A stretch of DNA of 64,000 bases from Datisca glomerata (Eukaryota > Streptophyta > Magnoliopsida > Cucurbitales > Datiscaceae): the NCBI GenBank assembly GCA_003255025.1, contig QANY01013831.1:398655-462654 (forward strand), read 5' to 3'. Under the pieces are notes generated by a model, which made no database searches, was not told the origin of the DNA, and saw only the letters and a list, made by a program, of their open reading frames with translations. The translations under genes were made by a program, and so were the position numbers. Positions 1 to 11,899 of this stretch are shown piece by piece (position 1 is the stretch's first letter; every line of letters starts with the position of its first letter).

Positions 1-259
1 TAGGAATATAATAAACATCGTTCAAAACTAAATAATTATTTCCAAAATTAAGGTTGATTGTCCCCAATGCTTTCGCTGACATGAGCGCACCACTACAAAC
101 TCTCATTATCACCTCGCATCAACCATCTCCCTTGACGAATCAAACATCTGCAAAGAAGAACATACGTGGTTAGTGGCTCCTGAATTCAATATCCAGGATG
201 ACAAATCGTATTCCACTAAACAAGCTTCAAGTACAAGTAAGTCATATTTACCTTTTTTT

Positions 260-698
260 TCAGCTCGGAGAGATACTTGTTACAGTTTCTCTTTCAATGA
301 CCTTCAACCCCACAATAGAAATATTTTCCTGCGAGTTCGTTGTTAATATTGTTCTTCTCATCCTCGACTGACCTTTTGGCCTTCTTTTCATCATTATTCT
401 TGCTTTGGTCCTTATCATTCTTCTTCTTCTTTTTGTCACCACTAACAACAAAGGGACAAGGGCTTTTCTCGGTAACATTTACCTCGCCCCCAATGGTAGC
501 CCATGTGTCCATAATCCAAGTATTGACTTCATGCCTTTCAGGACTTTCTTCAGTAAGAATAAATTTATCATGCTCATAAACTAGCAACATGTTCGATTTC
601 CATCTTATGGAGTTATCACCATTTAAATTAAATAAAACATACATAATCCAATATAATTGAAATAAATATAAAAAATTCAGAAAGTAAATGTGATACAT
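260..698 (-). pseudogene. copia gag remnant (family A copy 1)
   Basis: The minus strand encodes a gag N-terminal patch ending LNGDNSIRWKSNM, then a Lys-rich linker, then a degenerate retroviral zinc knuckle near 270-345. The knuckle reads YFYCGVEGH, a stop, then KRNC: the first Cys of the CX2CX4HX4C pattern is Tyr and a stop follows the His. The equivalent in copy 2 (about 11918-11985) is intact (CFHCGVEGHRKKNC). Gag normally packages element RNA into virus-like particles; this copy cannot be functional. Family assignment is firm. Confidence 0.8.
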
Positions 699-2517
699 GA
701 ATGCAACACATTAAACACATTAATTTAACATTTACTAATCCACGGTAAAACAACCTAACAATTCATGGCTGCCTTAGGGACAGTTAGATTAATCTAAGAC
801 TATCTATGAGACATTCTCATCTTTATTAATTAAAACTTAAAATATCTCATATTTTCTCTTTTAACAATAAGGTATCGTTAATTTGGTCAAGTCACAATTA
901 TCCACTCAAAGTTTAATAGTGACTTTGTGAGTGCAACCCATTATTTCAAATTCCATAACTTGATTTAGAATATACTGTCATAGGGTCGGTCAAAACTAAA
1001 CTACACCATCTAGTCTTATCTTCTTAAGAAGTTCAACATTGGTATTGATAAGTTTGAAACCTTCCTTAGGGAGATGAAACCAAAGCCATCTCGAGGTCAT
1101 CTTTATATCTCACGGTATTGTACTAATAATAGAGACCACAGGTTACATTGACATGTCAACATTCCCTCACTCATTATTTTATAATTAAATTGTTTCTATT
1201 CAACTAGTCAATTAATTACTAGTTAAAATATCCTATGAATGTAAAATTAATTATTAATCTAATCTTATTGGCCTAAGTTCATTTAACCTTCTAAAGAGCC
1301 TAGGTTAAATTTAGGTGAACATAGAATAACTAATTAATTACATTCATCAAACTTTAATAAAATACTTTTTAATAAAGTTGATTGTCCTTAAGGTTACTAA
1401 GGCCTTTAGAGTGGTGTGATTATCAAATTTAACTAATTAAAACGTAATAGTTTACATGCATTTGATTTCTCAAAGTAATTCATATAAACAAATTAGGCGA
1501 ATCCAAATCAATCATGTTTCTACTAATGAGATGCATGCTTAAATAAAACTATGTGGAGTTTCATGTATGACATGTGATGAACTAATGCATTGTCATGTTA
1601 TTAATCATATAAATAAATATTTATTTAATAATTAAATAAAATAATGATAAATCGGGTCACTGTAGGGTATTTTTAAATTGCAACCATTGAAAAATAGAAA
1701 TAAAAATTACAACCATTGAAAAATAGAAATAAAATTACAAAGATGACTTCATGAGTACATATTTCCAAAATATGTCATTCTCTAATAGATGTCCATCTTT
1801 ATAATCTTCAAGTTTTGAACAAAACTCTTTTTAATTAGGATAAACTATTTTTCTTAATTAAATAATCCCTATAATTATCTTTTAAAAATTATTAAATTTA
1901 ATTTACTCAAAAAATAATTTAATGACTCATCAAACTTAGGTCAAACTCAATCAGTTGATTAATTTTAATTTTTATAAAATTAAAAATTAAACATTAATTT
2001 TAAAATTCAAAAGATAAATGATAGAGATTGGGTTTTCGTAAAACACTATTGGGATAGGGTAACATGGTATCAAAGTTTATGTGAAACTTTCCAGGTAGTA
2101 ACAATATTTACCACTGACGATACGACTTTCCCACTGCCGCCCCCATCCATCGCCAACCGTCGACCACAGCCGGCCGCCAATACCGACTGCCACAGACCAC
2201 TACCAACCATTGGTGCTGATTTTTTCAGTGACGTTGCCGTCACTAGTCTACCGGCGGCGCCATGCTGTAATTCCCTAAGAATTCCTACTTTTGCTTTTTC
2301 CTCCTCGTTCATCTTGTGCGATCTTCATCTTCTCGCGATCGGAATTTTACAATATGATATTCAAAATATAATTACAAAAAATCTTATGCCCCAAAATGAC
2401 TTACACAAGATCTAAGAAAAATAAAGAACAAAACCTAAACCCATAGTCACCATACAATTAACGATTCATCATTAAACCATACATTCAGAGTATTTATTAT
2501 GCAAATATATTATGACC

Positions 2518-2529
2518 GCACTAATACCA
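2518..2529 (-). other. degenerate tRNA-Met primer-binding site, family A copy 1
   Basis: The minus strand reads TGGTATTAGTGC, three differences from the common plant copia site TGGTATCAGAGC. It lies two bases from the LTR edge at 2532 (TGTTGG on the plus strand), the expected spacing and orientation. Confidence 0.65.
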
Positions 2530-2531
2530 AA

Positions 2532-3220
2532 TGTTGGAATCCGCAGTGTCACGCGGCAGAAGGCGTGGTGGTTTTTAAAAATTTGAATTTATTTATAAAA
2601 TGAAAAATAATCATATCGTTACAAATCCTAAAAAAGAAAACTTTTTAATTGAATTTTTTTTGGATCAGATCCATTATATATCTATACATTAAATCTAAAG
2701 ACATGCAAAGATATGAATAGTACTTTTTGTAGTCCATCAAGCGTCCTTGCCAACAACGAACAGGAGATTCCACGAATGACGAACAGTAAGATCCACACCA
2801 AGATCTTCCGAGCCAATCCTCAAGCACACTAGAACGTGTGTGGGCACGTAGAATATAATAAAGACATTTTTATATCTCTAAATGTACTCAACACATGAGA
2901 TCTAGAGATTTGGAAAAGAACTAATGTAAGACAAAACTTTGAGAGAAAATTACGAAAACTCACATAGCTTTTTTATTAACATTTAATCACACAGTTGCAC
3001 ACTGATTGTCATTGCAGTACTATGGCCAATAGAATAATATCAATATGTATCCTCTAGTGAGACCCACTGTAAATGAGCAACACTGTAGTGTGCCGTGTGG
3101 ATCAGCAGTCCCTCACGGCACTGCTGATTCACAGCAATATTGTAGTGTCGTGTGCACTCCAGTGTGCCGCGTGATACTCCAGTAACTCACGTCAATCTCT
3201 GGTTCAAAACCCTCAAGGTT
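2532..3220 (-). repeat. partial LTR, family A copy 1
   Basis: It begins TGTTGG and matches the family-A LTR at 7943 onward through the segment around 'ccacaccaagatcttcc', the leader block and the palindromic 'actgtagtgccacgtg' region. Similarity stops near 3205-3230, where GC-rich family-B leader sequence starts. The end coordinate is approximate. Confidence 0.75.
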
Positions 3221-3578
3221 TTCTAAACTCTATGATTTTATAAACTATGATCAGGAAACCTATAGCGGTGAGCGGTAATGGCAAGCGGCAGCATGCAGCA
3301 GCAGGCGATAGCACGGCAAGGCGAACAACGGTGACGGCGGTGACAAACAGTCACTTTTCTTACGACGATGGATTTACATGGAATTTAAAGATACAAATTT
3401 TGTAAAAACTAAATTACATCAAGTCATATACCTCAATTTCGGGATTCACCTAGAGCCAATCAATCGGGATCCATTTATAAAACACATTCAAACATGCTTT
3501 GAATCTACCATACAAAAATATACAATATCCATCCATACATACATTCAATCACTAAGTATGTATAATCAAGAACCCAAG

Positions 3579-3590
3579 GCTCTGATACCA
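3579..3590 (-). other. tRNA-Met primer-binding site, family B
   Basis: The minus strand reads TGGTATCAGAGC exactly, the standard plant copia minus-strand primer site, immediately beside the LTR edge. Confidence 0.85.
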
Positions 3591-3591
3591 A

Positions 3592-5469
3592 TTTTTAGAT
3601 CGAGTATTAAAAATTTGAAGAAAATCAATGAACGACGAACGGTTCGTGGACGGAATATCAAAAAATTTTAAAAAATAAATATTTAATCACATTAAATATA
3701 AAAGCACACAATCGACTATAAATATTTAGATAAACATATGTTGGATAGGTAGAAACAATTATATATCTCTCTTGTATCGGAGGATTTTTTATTTGGTGGA
3801 ATCTAATTAATCATCTCGCGTTCTTCGTTATTCACAGAACTTCAAATAATCTCCACACCAACAACCACTCATAGGATTCAGAAGTATATCTCACAAGGAT
3901 ATTACTAGGATTAGAGTGTGAGCTCTCTAAACAACTGAGGATGAAAAAGACAAATTTTTCTTCTTCCTCTATAGGTTCAGCGGCAACAATGGAGGAGGGG
4001 GAGAGAGAAACTTTTTTTTGCTCTCTGTAATCATACATTGTGATTAGGGTTATGTCAACACACCTAGGGATCCAACCCTAATGTCATCCCTCATATAATA
4101 ATTATCAAATTTACAGATATACCCATATATTGTAAATTGCCAAAATCTCCTCTGTGCACTGCTCTTTATGATTTTTACATCTGTCTTAGAGTCAATACTG
4201 TGTTCAAACTCATCAATCTAAATTGATAAATTAAATTGATCCCTGTCAATTAGTTAATTAATTTTTTTATTTACTAATTATCCAATAATTAAAAAATAAA
4301 AAATTAATTAAGGTGAACAATTATTCCGCTCTTCAGTAATTTAGTGATGACACCTATCGCATATGGACTTGGAAAGTATCTTGGTCCAAAACACGTTTTT
4401 GGTCCAACTGATGTTATTTATCATTAATGTCCTTATGAGCTACTCGTGAGACCAAATGGACCCATATGAATAAAGTTATGGGATTCAAATAGCTGACTAA
4501 TTTATCTCCATAAATTTCTTTCCAATTTAATCCCGACATCGTACTATTCTACTATAAGTCTGATGCCGAATCAACTCTCGATTCATGCGTGCTACATTTA
4601 TGTTGGTGTAAATAAACATCTTTATTTCATGGTCATAAAATATTCCAACATATTACCTTCGTGAATATCAGTAAAAAGATATATGTAAATTTACCATTTT
4701 ACCCATCTAGTTATTATTTCATTAACTCCTTCATTGACTAAGAATACAAAAGACATATCAGAGAAATGTCTCGTACAGTTCACAATGTCCTATTCAATGA
4801 CTCATGTCAACGAGGACCAGACCTGGTTTATTTATTCACACACTCTCAATAAAGTATAAGGTGATATTGTTGCTTTTGTAATCTTACTACAAATTTCATA
4901 TATGTGAATCACACAACTCCAACATAGTTGAAACACGATCTTATTGTCTAAATATTTGAACTCACTCTTTTAGTGTATCAAAGATCATAACTAACTAGGT
5001 CAAGTTTCATATTCACCTCAGAATTAAAGAAATTATGAAAATATCCATAAGTTGTAACAATTAGATTTAGAACTAGATAAACGCCTTTGCTCTAAACTAA
5101 TTTGTTACTGTTGTATTCAACATACTTCATAACATGTCTAGGTCAATCGTTAGAGTCTCCACTCCCATGTCTCAAGACCGGCATCCTTTGGTTCAACCTA
5201 ACAGTCGTAATCGGACTCGATTGCCCAGCCGATCCTACGACTATGAATAACAATATGAACTATTTCAGAAGAGTTTGTCGGGAAGACCCCTCTGTTTTTA
5301 TTATTCTTAAGTTGATAATAGTTCCAGAACTTGAGTAAATTATAAACACACTTTAATAAAAGGAAAACTTTCATTTATTCTATAAATTCAGTACTACAAA
5401 AATGTCAGAGAAATAACTAAATAATCAAAAATAATTATTACACCTTACTTTATGGACATAATTCTAACA
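3592..5469 (-). repeat. family B LTR
   Basis: About 1.88 kb. The high-coordinate edge is ...CTAACA next to a polypurine tract (minus strand AGGTGGAAGAT at 5470-5481). The low edge (TTTTTAG) is a decayed partner of the TGTTAG terminus. The reverse complement matches 36148-38019 throughout, including the 'ggaccaagatac' segment, the G-A rich blocks and both ends. Confidence 0.85.
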
Positions 5470-5479
5470 ATCTTCCACC

Positions 5480-6540
5480 TGGACTAGAGCAGGCATGTAC
5501 AATATCGTATCCTAATGCCCTCCAGAAGACCATCAAAGACTTTAGTATTTAAAGTCTTCACGAATGGATCTTCCAGGTTATTGACCGTCGATATGTGTGT
5601 TACTACAACATCTCCACGTTGAACAATCTCTCTGATGAGGTGATACTTACACTCTAAGTATTTGGATCTTTTGTGGCTCCTGGTTCCTTCGAGTTTGCTA
5701 CAGCCCCACTGTTATCGCAACAAAATGTCATGAGTTTATCAGCTTCTGAAACAACTTCCACAATCTTTAGGAACTTTCTAAGTTATACAACCTCATTTGC
5801 AACTTTATAAGTTTCCATATACTCAGCTTCCATGGTAGAATCATGAATGCAAGATTGCTTGATACTTTTCCATACTACTGCTCCACCGTTTAGGATGAAC
5901 ACCGATCTTGAAATGGACCTCATGGAATACTTGTCTACTTGAAAATCTGACTCAGTACAACCCACCATATTCAAGTCAGTACCTGAATATACAAGCATGT
6001 AGTTCATCATTCTCCTAAGATACTTGAGAATACGTTTGACGACATTCCAATGCTCAAATCCAGGATTAGATTTGAAATGACTCACCACGCCCATAGCGTA
6101 GCAAATATTAGGCCTAATACAAAGTATTGCATACATGATACTTCCTTTGGATGAGGCATAGGGAATCTTTCTCATGTCTTCCTCTTCTTGAGGAGTCTTG
6201 GGAAGATACTCCTTGGAGAGGCTGACTCCATGCCGAAGGGAAGATACTCATTCTTGGAGTCTTGCATTCTAAAGTGATCCATCACCTTATTAAAATAAGA
6301 TGCTTGAGACAGTGTCAATTGTATGTTCTTCCTATCTCGAATGATCTGAATACCTAAGAAAAATGTAGCTTCTCCAAGATCATTTATATCAAATTATTTT
6401 GCAAGCCAAGTCTTGACATCAGACAATATTCTTACATCATTCCCAATGAGTAGAATATCGTCCATGTATAAGATTATAAAAATCACATTCCCTTCATGTA
6501 TCAGCTTATACACACAAGGTTCATCCATTAACTATCTTTA
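5480..6540 (-). pseudogene. copia pol 3' remnant (reverse transcriptase C-terminus and RNase H), family B
   Basis: Read on the minus strand from about 6540 down: the reverse-transcriptase catalytic motif YMDD (6457-6468, within LYMDDILLIG), then DLGEATFFLGI, then the SLMY/CIRPNICYA region (5783-6175). The RNase H core follows with SDFQVDKYSMRS, AVVWKSIKQSC and STMEAEY. The pol tail before the polypurine tract resembles 'NLEDPF..T' as expected. Frames change near 6180. Reverse transcriptase N-terminal half and everything upstream are missing. Confidence 0.85.
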
Positions 6541-6708
6541 ACAGTGTTTTTACGATAACCTTTAATGATGGGGAATCCCCGTCATAATAGGTTACTTTTA
6601 TGACTATTTTTGTAGAAATTAGTTAGGATGATAACCTGAAAGATGACGGTCGCAAAGATTTTTAATGATGGGTTTTCTCTGTCATCTAAGCCCCATTTTG
6701 TAGTAGTG
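6540..6708. mobile_element. CACTA-like DNA transposon end fragment
   Basis: The right edge reads ...GTAGTAGTG; the reverse complement starts CACTACTACAAAATGG, typical of CACTA (En/Spm) termini. Inside are two related subterminal words, TTTAATGATGGGTTTTC and TTTAATGATGGGGAATCCCC, each followed by a GTCAT word. No matching CACTA start is visible on the left, so this is a fragment lying between the family-B and element-C remnants. The class is inferred from terminal style only. Confidence 0.45.
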
Positions 6709-7284
6709 TAGGGAATTTTAGATTCTGTGAACACTGCATAATAGGCAAACAAACAAGGTTGAAGTTCAGCACTAGAACTCACACCTTAAAGGGAACACTT
6801 GATTACATTTACTCATATGTGTGGGGGCCTGCTAGAGTCCATTCTCATGAAGGTAACATGTACTTCATAACTATTATTGATGATTACTAAAGAAATGCCT
6901 GGTTTTACTTGATGAAAAATTAGAATGAAGTACTGGTCAAATTCAAAGAATGGAAGTTTCTAGTTGAGAAGCAATCAGGAAGAAAAGTAAAGAAGCTCAG
7001 AACATATGGTGGACTTGATACCAAAATGAGGATTTCAATTCCTTCTGCAAGAAATAGGGAATTCAAATACACAAAATAGTTGTTGCCACCTAAGACAGAA
7101 AGGATCGGCTGAAAGAATGAACAGAACATTGTTATAAAGGGTGAGATACATGCTTTCTAATGCAAAATTGCCTAAACAATTTTAGGGTTAAGTTGTAACA
7201 AAAACATGTTATCCGATTAAATGGTGTCCTTCTACTGCCATAGAACTCAAGACTTCTGAAGAGAAGTGGAAAGGCACACCAGCT

Positions 7285-7504
7285 CCTGGCTCGGATACCA
7301 TTAAGACAGTGAAGAAAATAAAGAACATGAGGGAAGAAGATTGGCGTGAGAGAGAATAAGAGAAGTAAGAAAGAAAATAGTATATTCATTAACCTCAAAC
7401 CCAAATAGTACAAGATGATTTGTAATATGTTAACTAAGTAACTACCACTAACAACAAAACTAACCCTCAATAATTAATTACACTTTACACATATGAACAC
7501 CTTA
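7285..7504 (-). mobile_element. small LTR-type insertion inside element C
   Basis: About 220 bp breaks the expected copia reading 'KWKGTPA...FGCTAYAH'. The inserted DNA opens with GCTCGGATACCA at 7289-7300, whose complement TGGTATCCGAGC is one base from the tRNA-Met primer site. What follows looks like the AT- and CT-rich tail of an LTR in minus orientation. It is probably a truncated LTR/TRIM piece; the exact borders and a target duplication could not be fixed. Confidence 0.5.
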
Positions 7505-7942
7505 GGGTGTTTGGGTGTACTGCCTATGCTCACTCAAGCAGTGGGAAACTAGAACCAAGAGAAATTAAGTGCACCTTCTTGGGATACCCAAAAGACACTA
7601 AGGGTTACAGACTATGGTATCAAGGTGAAGGGTATTCAAAAACAACTACCAGCAGAGATGTAACATTCAAAGATTATGAACTCCCAGGGTTACTATCAAT
7701 AGCTCAAGCTCAGGAAATTGGTCAAGAATGGGAGAAAGGTCAATTAAGGTGGAGCCATCACTTGGCTCAGAATCTGTCCCAGTTAATGCTCAATATGAAA
7801 CAGAAGAGGACCAAACTGAACATCAAATTGAAGAGCATGATAACCTACATGACTACCTATAGGCCAGAGATAGGAAGAAAATGCAGTCAAGGGCACCTCA
7901 GAGATATGGTTATGCTGATGTGATGGCATATGCTCTGACAAC
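7505..7942 (+). pseudogene. copia integrase C-terminal/connection region, element C
   Basis: An open frame starts MFGCTAYAHSSSGKLEPR and continues KCTFLGYPKDTKGYRLW, the standard copia motif just after the integrase core. A short linker follows, with a frame change near 7750. It ends in YGYADVMAYALTT-like codons exactly at the insertion point of the family-A element. The reading frame continues directly at 16620 once the insertion and one copy of ACAAC are ignored. Confidence 0.85.
7938..7942. repeat. target-site duplication ACAAC, left copy
   Basis: ACAAC lies directly before the TGTTAG terminus and again at 16615-16619 beyond the other LTR. Five bases is the usual length for copia integrase. 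Removing the insertion plus one copy restores an uninterrupted element-C frame. Confidence 0.85.
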
Positions 7943-10052
7943 TGTTAGTCATCACGACGCGTGCACGGCGGAAAGCGTGTGGCATGTAGTCATTTTAAAA
8001 AATTAATCTTTTAATAAAATAAAAATTGTGCAACGCCACGATAACCAAAAAACTTTTTATTGTAAACTCTTTTCAATCATTCAGAATTCATTATATATTT
8101 ATATATTAAATCTGCAACATACAAAATTATGAATCATATACCTCTTGTAGTCTCAATCAAGCGTCCTTGTAAAATCGATTGATCATCCGCCCTATGACAC
8201 CGTTCCAACGATCAGTAGACTCTAAGTCCACACCAAGATCTTCCAAGTCAATCTTCAACTCACTAGGACGTATCTGGGCACATAAAATACTATAAGACAC
8301 TATTTTTGTCTCTAGATGTTCTCAACACATAAAATCTAGAGATTTACTAAGAATGACTTTTGAGAGACAATTCTCTAAAAGAACGTGATGATTAGTTTTT
8401 TAGAGATTTGATTAACTATTAATCATAGAGAAAAATCACTCTGAGCAATTGTGTTCATAACACAATTCTCTGATTGATCAACTGATGATCTAATCAAGTC
8501 AATCATCAACTTAGCCATTCGAATAAAATATGTATCTTATTCTAGATAATGATGTATCAGATATTTAGGGATAATTAAAAATTAATATTTAATTTTAAAT
8601 TACCTAATACAGTACCTCACGACATCATTATAGTATCAGGTGGTACTACAGTGCTATACCCCCACTACTGTAGTGCCACGTGACACTATAGTAGTCCATG
8701 TCAATCTCTGATACTCAATCAATGATTGACACATGAGAATCACTGTAAATTAAATATTTATTTTAATCAGATAAATAAAAAGATATCCGTTAATTCAAAA
8801 TTACCATATCTGATTAACACTATCAACTAAATTATCTGTTATTTCACAAATAACAGATTTAGTTGATACATATCCAAAAATTAGATATTATGTCTTTCTT
8901 ATCGATAATTACATATATATATATATTAATTCTAAAAATTACATTTATATATATAAATTAATTAATTAATCACACATAATTATCTCATTATTATGTACTA
9001 GCCCCAAAATAAAAATTCTTTTACAAATTAGTCATTTTCTCATATCCTGAAATATTCACACTTTAAACTACGTAGTATAGAGGTGACATGGGGACCATGA
9101 ACCTATAATCCTAAGCTCCAATAAACTAGATTATTGATTAAATAATCTTATTTATTAATTCCATTATTACTCCACTATAAATATGGAATTGAACTCTTAG
9201 TGCATATAGAATGTTTTTGCAGAGTATTCTCATATAATCCACTGATATAATCAATTCATGTAGTTTCGCCGTCCAATTATTAGTTCGTAAATCAGAGCTT
9301 ATTAAAATTACTATTTTACCCTTCTAATTACCTATTGATCCTAAAGTGCCATTAATACACTACTGAATGTCTAATTTATAATCTTATTATAAATTTAAGC
9401 TCAATAATCATTCAATTTTAAAATTAACACTTAAGGAAACCAATATATGATTCGTTAGAAAAACCTGGATTCCAAATCTTGTAAGATCATGTTCTTAGTC
9501 ATGCATATCACTGAATCTCCAAAACAAAAGTCACTAGCCTGTTTTACAAACAAACTTTAACGAGTGAATCAAAAGATCCAGTGGACATGTATAGGAGTCC
9601 ATGACTACTCAGGATTCAGACTGATCTATATATGATCATCGAATTAATGTGTATTAAATCTTTATGATAAACGGCACGTTGATAAAGATAAATTCACATC
9701 GGTCCAGTCATATATAATCTCATTATATAAAGTACCTTCATTAAGATGTCTATCCACATCACTGATCCAGATCTAGATCACACGCATTCATAATGCTCAG
9801 TGAAACGTACTAGCAACCATTCATTAAAGATTTCATACTTTAATATGTTGCGAATAATTTTATTCATTATCTATGATCTTAATCCTCTCGTACTAATACA
9901 AGATCATAGTCTCATTAATGAATATAAAATTTTAGATATTTATATAAATTCTTCAAAAATAATTTAAAAGAACAAAATAAGACAAATATAATTCTCATTA
10001 AATTTCATATCAAAATGTCAATACACATGCTTTGAGGGCATAACCCCTAACA
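7943..10052 (-). repeat. 3' LTR of family A copy 2
   Basis: 2110 bp with perfect TGTTAG...CTAACA termini. On the high side the minus strand shows the polypurine tract GGCAAGTGGGAGAT (10053-10066). Compared with the 5' LTR it retains an extra ~280 bp near 8137-8412. The first 60 bases are unusually GC-rich for the region (ACGACGCGTGCACGGCG). Confidence 0.92.
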
Positions 10053-10066
10053 ATCTCCCACTTGCC
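10053..10066 (-). other. polypurine tract, family A copy 2
   Basis: Minus strand GGCAAGTGGGAGAT lies directly before the 3' LTR TGTTAG. This is the plus-strand DNA primer site of LTR retroelements. Confidence 0.85.
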
Positions 10067-10746
10067 TTAAAGTAAATGTGACATCTTTCTTAATCCCATG
10101 TTACGCACATGGCCCTCAAACAACTTCGTAGGAAAAGTCTTGGTAAATGAGTAAGCCAGGTTCTGATCCAACGTTATCTCCATAACAGTCAGAGCCAGAT
10201 TTTGATCTAACGTTATCTTCATAACATTTAGATCACCTCGGTCTATGACCCAGATGTCAACTTCTAATTATCCTTATCTGATTCCTAATCAGTATATCAA
10301 GTGGGGTTCAGGTCTCCACCTGAATAAACGAGCATATAGTTTCTTATTCTCCTAAGATACTTGAGAATGTGCTTTATAGCAGTCCAGTGTTCCAAACTTA
10401 GATTCGATTGATAACGAGTGATAATTCTCACTGCATAATAGATGTCGGGTCTCGTACACAACATGACATACATGAGACTTCCAACTGCTGAAGCACAAGC
10501 AACCTTTCTCATATCATCTTCCTCTTGAAGTGTCTTAGGATATTGTTCCATGGAGAGGACAATTTCATGTATGGTCAGTAGTTGACCTTTCTTGGAATTC
10601 TTCATAGAGCATCTCTCCAGCACCTTATCAATATAAAAAGCCTGAGAAAGTGACATTTGTCGATACAAACGCCTTTTGATCCTTGTGACTATAAAAGTAC
10701 CCACCTCTAGTCTCTGGAGCATAGCCAACGAATATGCATACTTCAA
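10067..10746 (-). pseudogene. copia pol 3' remnant (reverse transcriptase tail, partial RNase H), family A copy 2
   Basis: The minus strand gives SLSQAFYIDKVLERCSM, ASAVGSLMYVMLCTRPDIYYA and HWTAIKHILKYLRR (10297-10680), the reverse-transcriptase end and start of the RNase H stretch. Most of RNase H is missing. The last ~200 bp encode the pol tail (DQNLA, SFTKTFPTKLFEGH, LRKM) before the polypurine tract. A 39-bp in-frame duplication (10155-10193 and 10194-10232) repeats the ITLDQNLA segment. Confidence 0.85.
10155..10232 (-). repeat. 39-bp tandem duplication within the pol tail
   Basis: Two adjacent copies starting GCCAG(G/A)TT(C/T)TGAT, 13 codons each, with a few differences. Specific to this copy as far as this window shows. 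Confidence 0.75.
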
Positions 10747-11800
10747 ATCTTGAGTCTAACTTTTCAGTTTTGGGTCTAAGAACGTGAGCTGGACACACCC
10801 ATTTATGGAAATGACGCAAACTAGGTTTGTAGCCATTTCATAACTCTAAAGACATCTTGCTTACAGGCTTAGAGGGCACTACATATACAATGTAAGTTGT
10901 CGTGTGTGGTGCACATCCCCAAAATGTAAGTGACAGTGATGTGTAGCTTAACATCGACCTAATCATATCAAATCAGGTTCAAGTTCTCCTCAATACTATT
11001 TTACTATGGTGTTCCAGGTATTCACCACCTCGATCGGATCGAAGGGTTTTCAATGATTTACCTAATTACTTTTCAGTTTCATCTTTGAAGTCTTCAAACT
11101 TTCTAAAAGTTTCAGACTTTCGTTGTATTAGGTAAGTATAACCATATCTTAAGTAATCGTTAATAAAAGTGACAAAATACTCATACCCACTTCTAGCTTG
11201 TACATTGATCGGTCCACAGACATCACTATCTACTAGCTTAACTGGTTTCTTGGCTCTTTGGCCCTTTCCTGTGAAAGGTCTCTAGGTCATTTTACTCTCT
11301 AAAAATGATTCACAAACAGGAAGAGTTTCAACTTTTAGTTCTCTCAAAGCACTATGCTTTGTTAACCTGTATAATCTATCGAGATTCATATGTATCAACC
11401 TAAGATACCAAAGATATGTGTTATCATCATCATAAGAAACTCTATGTCGTTTGTTAGTTTTATGTTTTGCTACTTTCAATCTTTCAAAATTATCTAATGC
11501 GCGTTTAGTCGATTTAAGCATATACTATTCATTTTTAACTTTTACATCACAAATATTGAATCCATTCTTTGAAATTATAAACTCTTTATTAATAAAGAAA
11601 CTTCGAATAATTGTTCTTACAAAAATGAAAGAGAAATCAAATTTCTTGAAAATCCAAGAATATAATAAACATCATTCAAAACTATATAATTATATCCAAA
11701 AAGTAATTGGATTGTCCCTAATACTTTATCTGACACGAGCGCACAACTGCCAACTCTCAAAATGACATCGCCATTAGCCAACTCCTTTGATGAATAAAGC
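10650..11800 (-). pseudogene. copia pre-integrase and integrase remnant, family A copy 2
   Basis: The minus strand encodes the pre-integrase motif TYLWYLRLIHMNLDRLYRL and the following LPVCESFLESKMT at 11282-11521, then degraded integrase. The connection segment HVLRPKTEKLDSRFEVCIFVGY...GGYFYSHKDQKAFVSTN follows at 10628-10819. At about 10650-10665 the frame passes from the integrase-side motif straight into reverse-transcriptase C-terminal sequence, so roughly the first 1.5 kb of the reverse-transcriptase region is gone. Multiple stops and frameshifts remain. Confidence 0.85.
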
Positions 11801-11899
11801 ATATGTAAAGAAGAACATACATGGTTAGTGCTCTTGAATTAAGAATCTAGGATGACAAATCATGTTCCACCAAACAAGCTTCAAGAACCAGTAAACATA

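Larger units (their letters stand above)
1..3220 (-). mobile_element. Ty1/copia family A element, copy 1, truncated (gag, leader, primer-binding site, part of 5' LTR)
   Basis: The stretch aligns by eye over most of its length with 11657-14700 plus the adjoining LTR of copy 2. Shared words include the gag zinc-knuckle region, the 'gagacattctcat' block and the GC-rich block just before the primer-binding site. Read on the minus strand the order is LTR (2532 upward, broken at about 3220), primer-binding site, leader, then gag, running off the left edge. The LTR lacks its outer ~1.3 kb compared with 7943-10052. No open frame survives. Seen directly: homology and order. Inferred: truncation by recombination with the neighbouring family-B element. 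Confidence 0.85.
3230..6540 (-). mobile_element. Ty1/copia family B block: leader, LTR, then 3' pol (internal-LTR-internal)
   Basis: A single LTR (3592-5469) has a primer-binding site on its low side and a polypurine tract plus pol 3' end on its high side. Internal sequence is therefore present on both sides, as in a tandem array that shares one LTR. Leader sequence from about 3230 to 3578 is non-coding. Pol is cut off near 6540, so gag, protease, integrase and the first half of reverse transcriptase are absent. The LTR is homologous, in reverse orientation, to the solo LTR at 36148-38019. Confidence 0.8.
6709..7942 (+). mobile_element. Ty1/copia element C, left part (integrase), 5' truncated
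   Basis: Plus-strand remnant of an element interrupted by the nested family-A insertion at 7943 and resumed at 16615. The left part holds a degraded integrase core: 'YFITIIDDY' near 6870, KFKEWKFLVEKQSG near 6940, 'SAERMNRTLL' near 7105. The integrase-to-reverse-transcriptase connection follows from 7507. The 5' LTR, gag and protease are missing; the sequence starts at the CACTA-like fragment. Confidence 0.85.

Noticed and set aside
3378..3671. 97-codon plus-strand frame
   Set aside because: Spans the family-B leader, primer-binding site and LTR edge, so it is not a gene.
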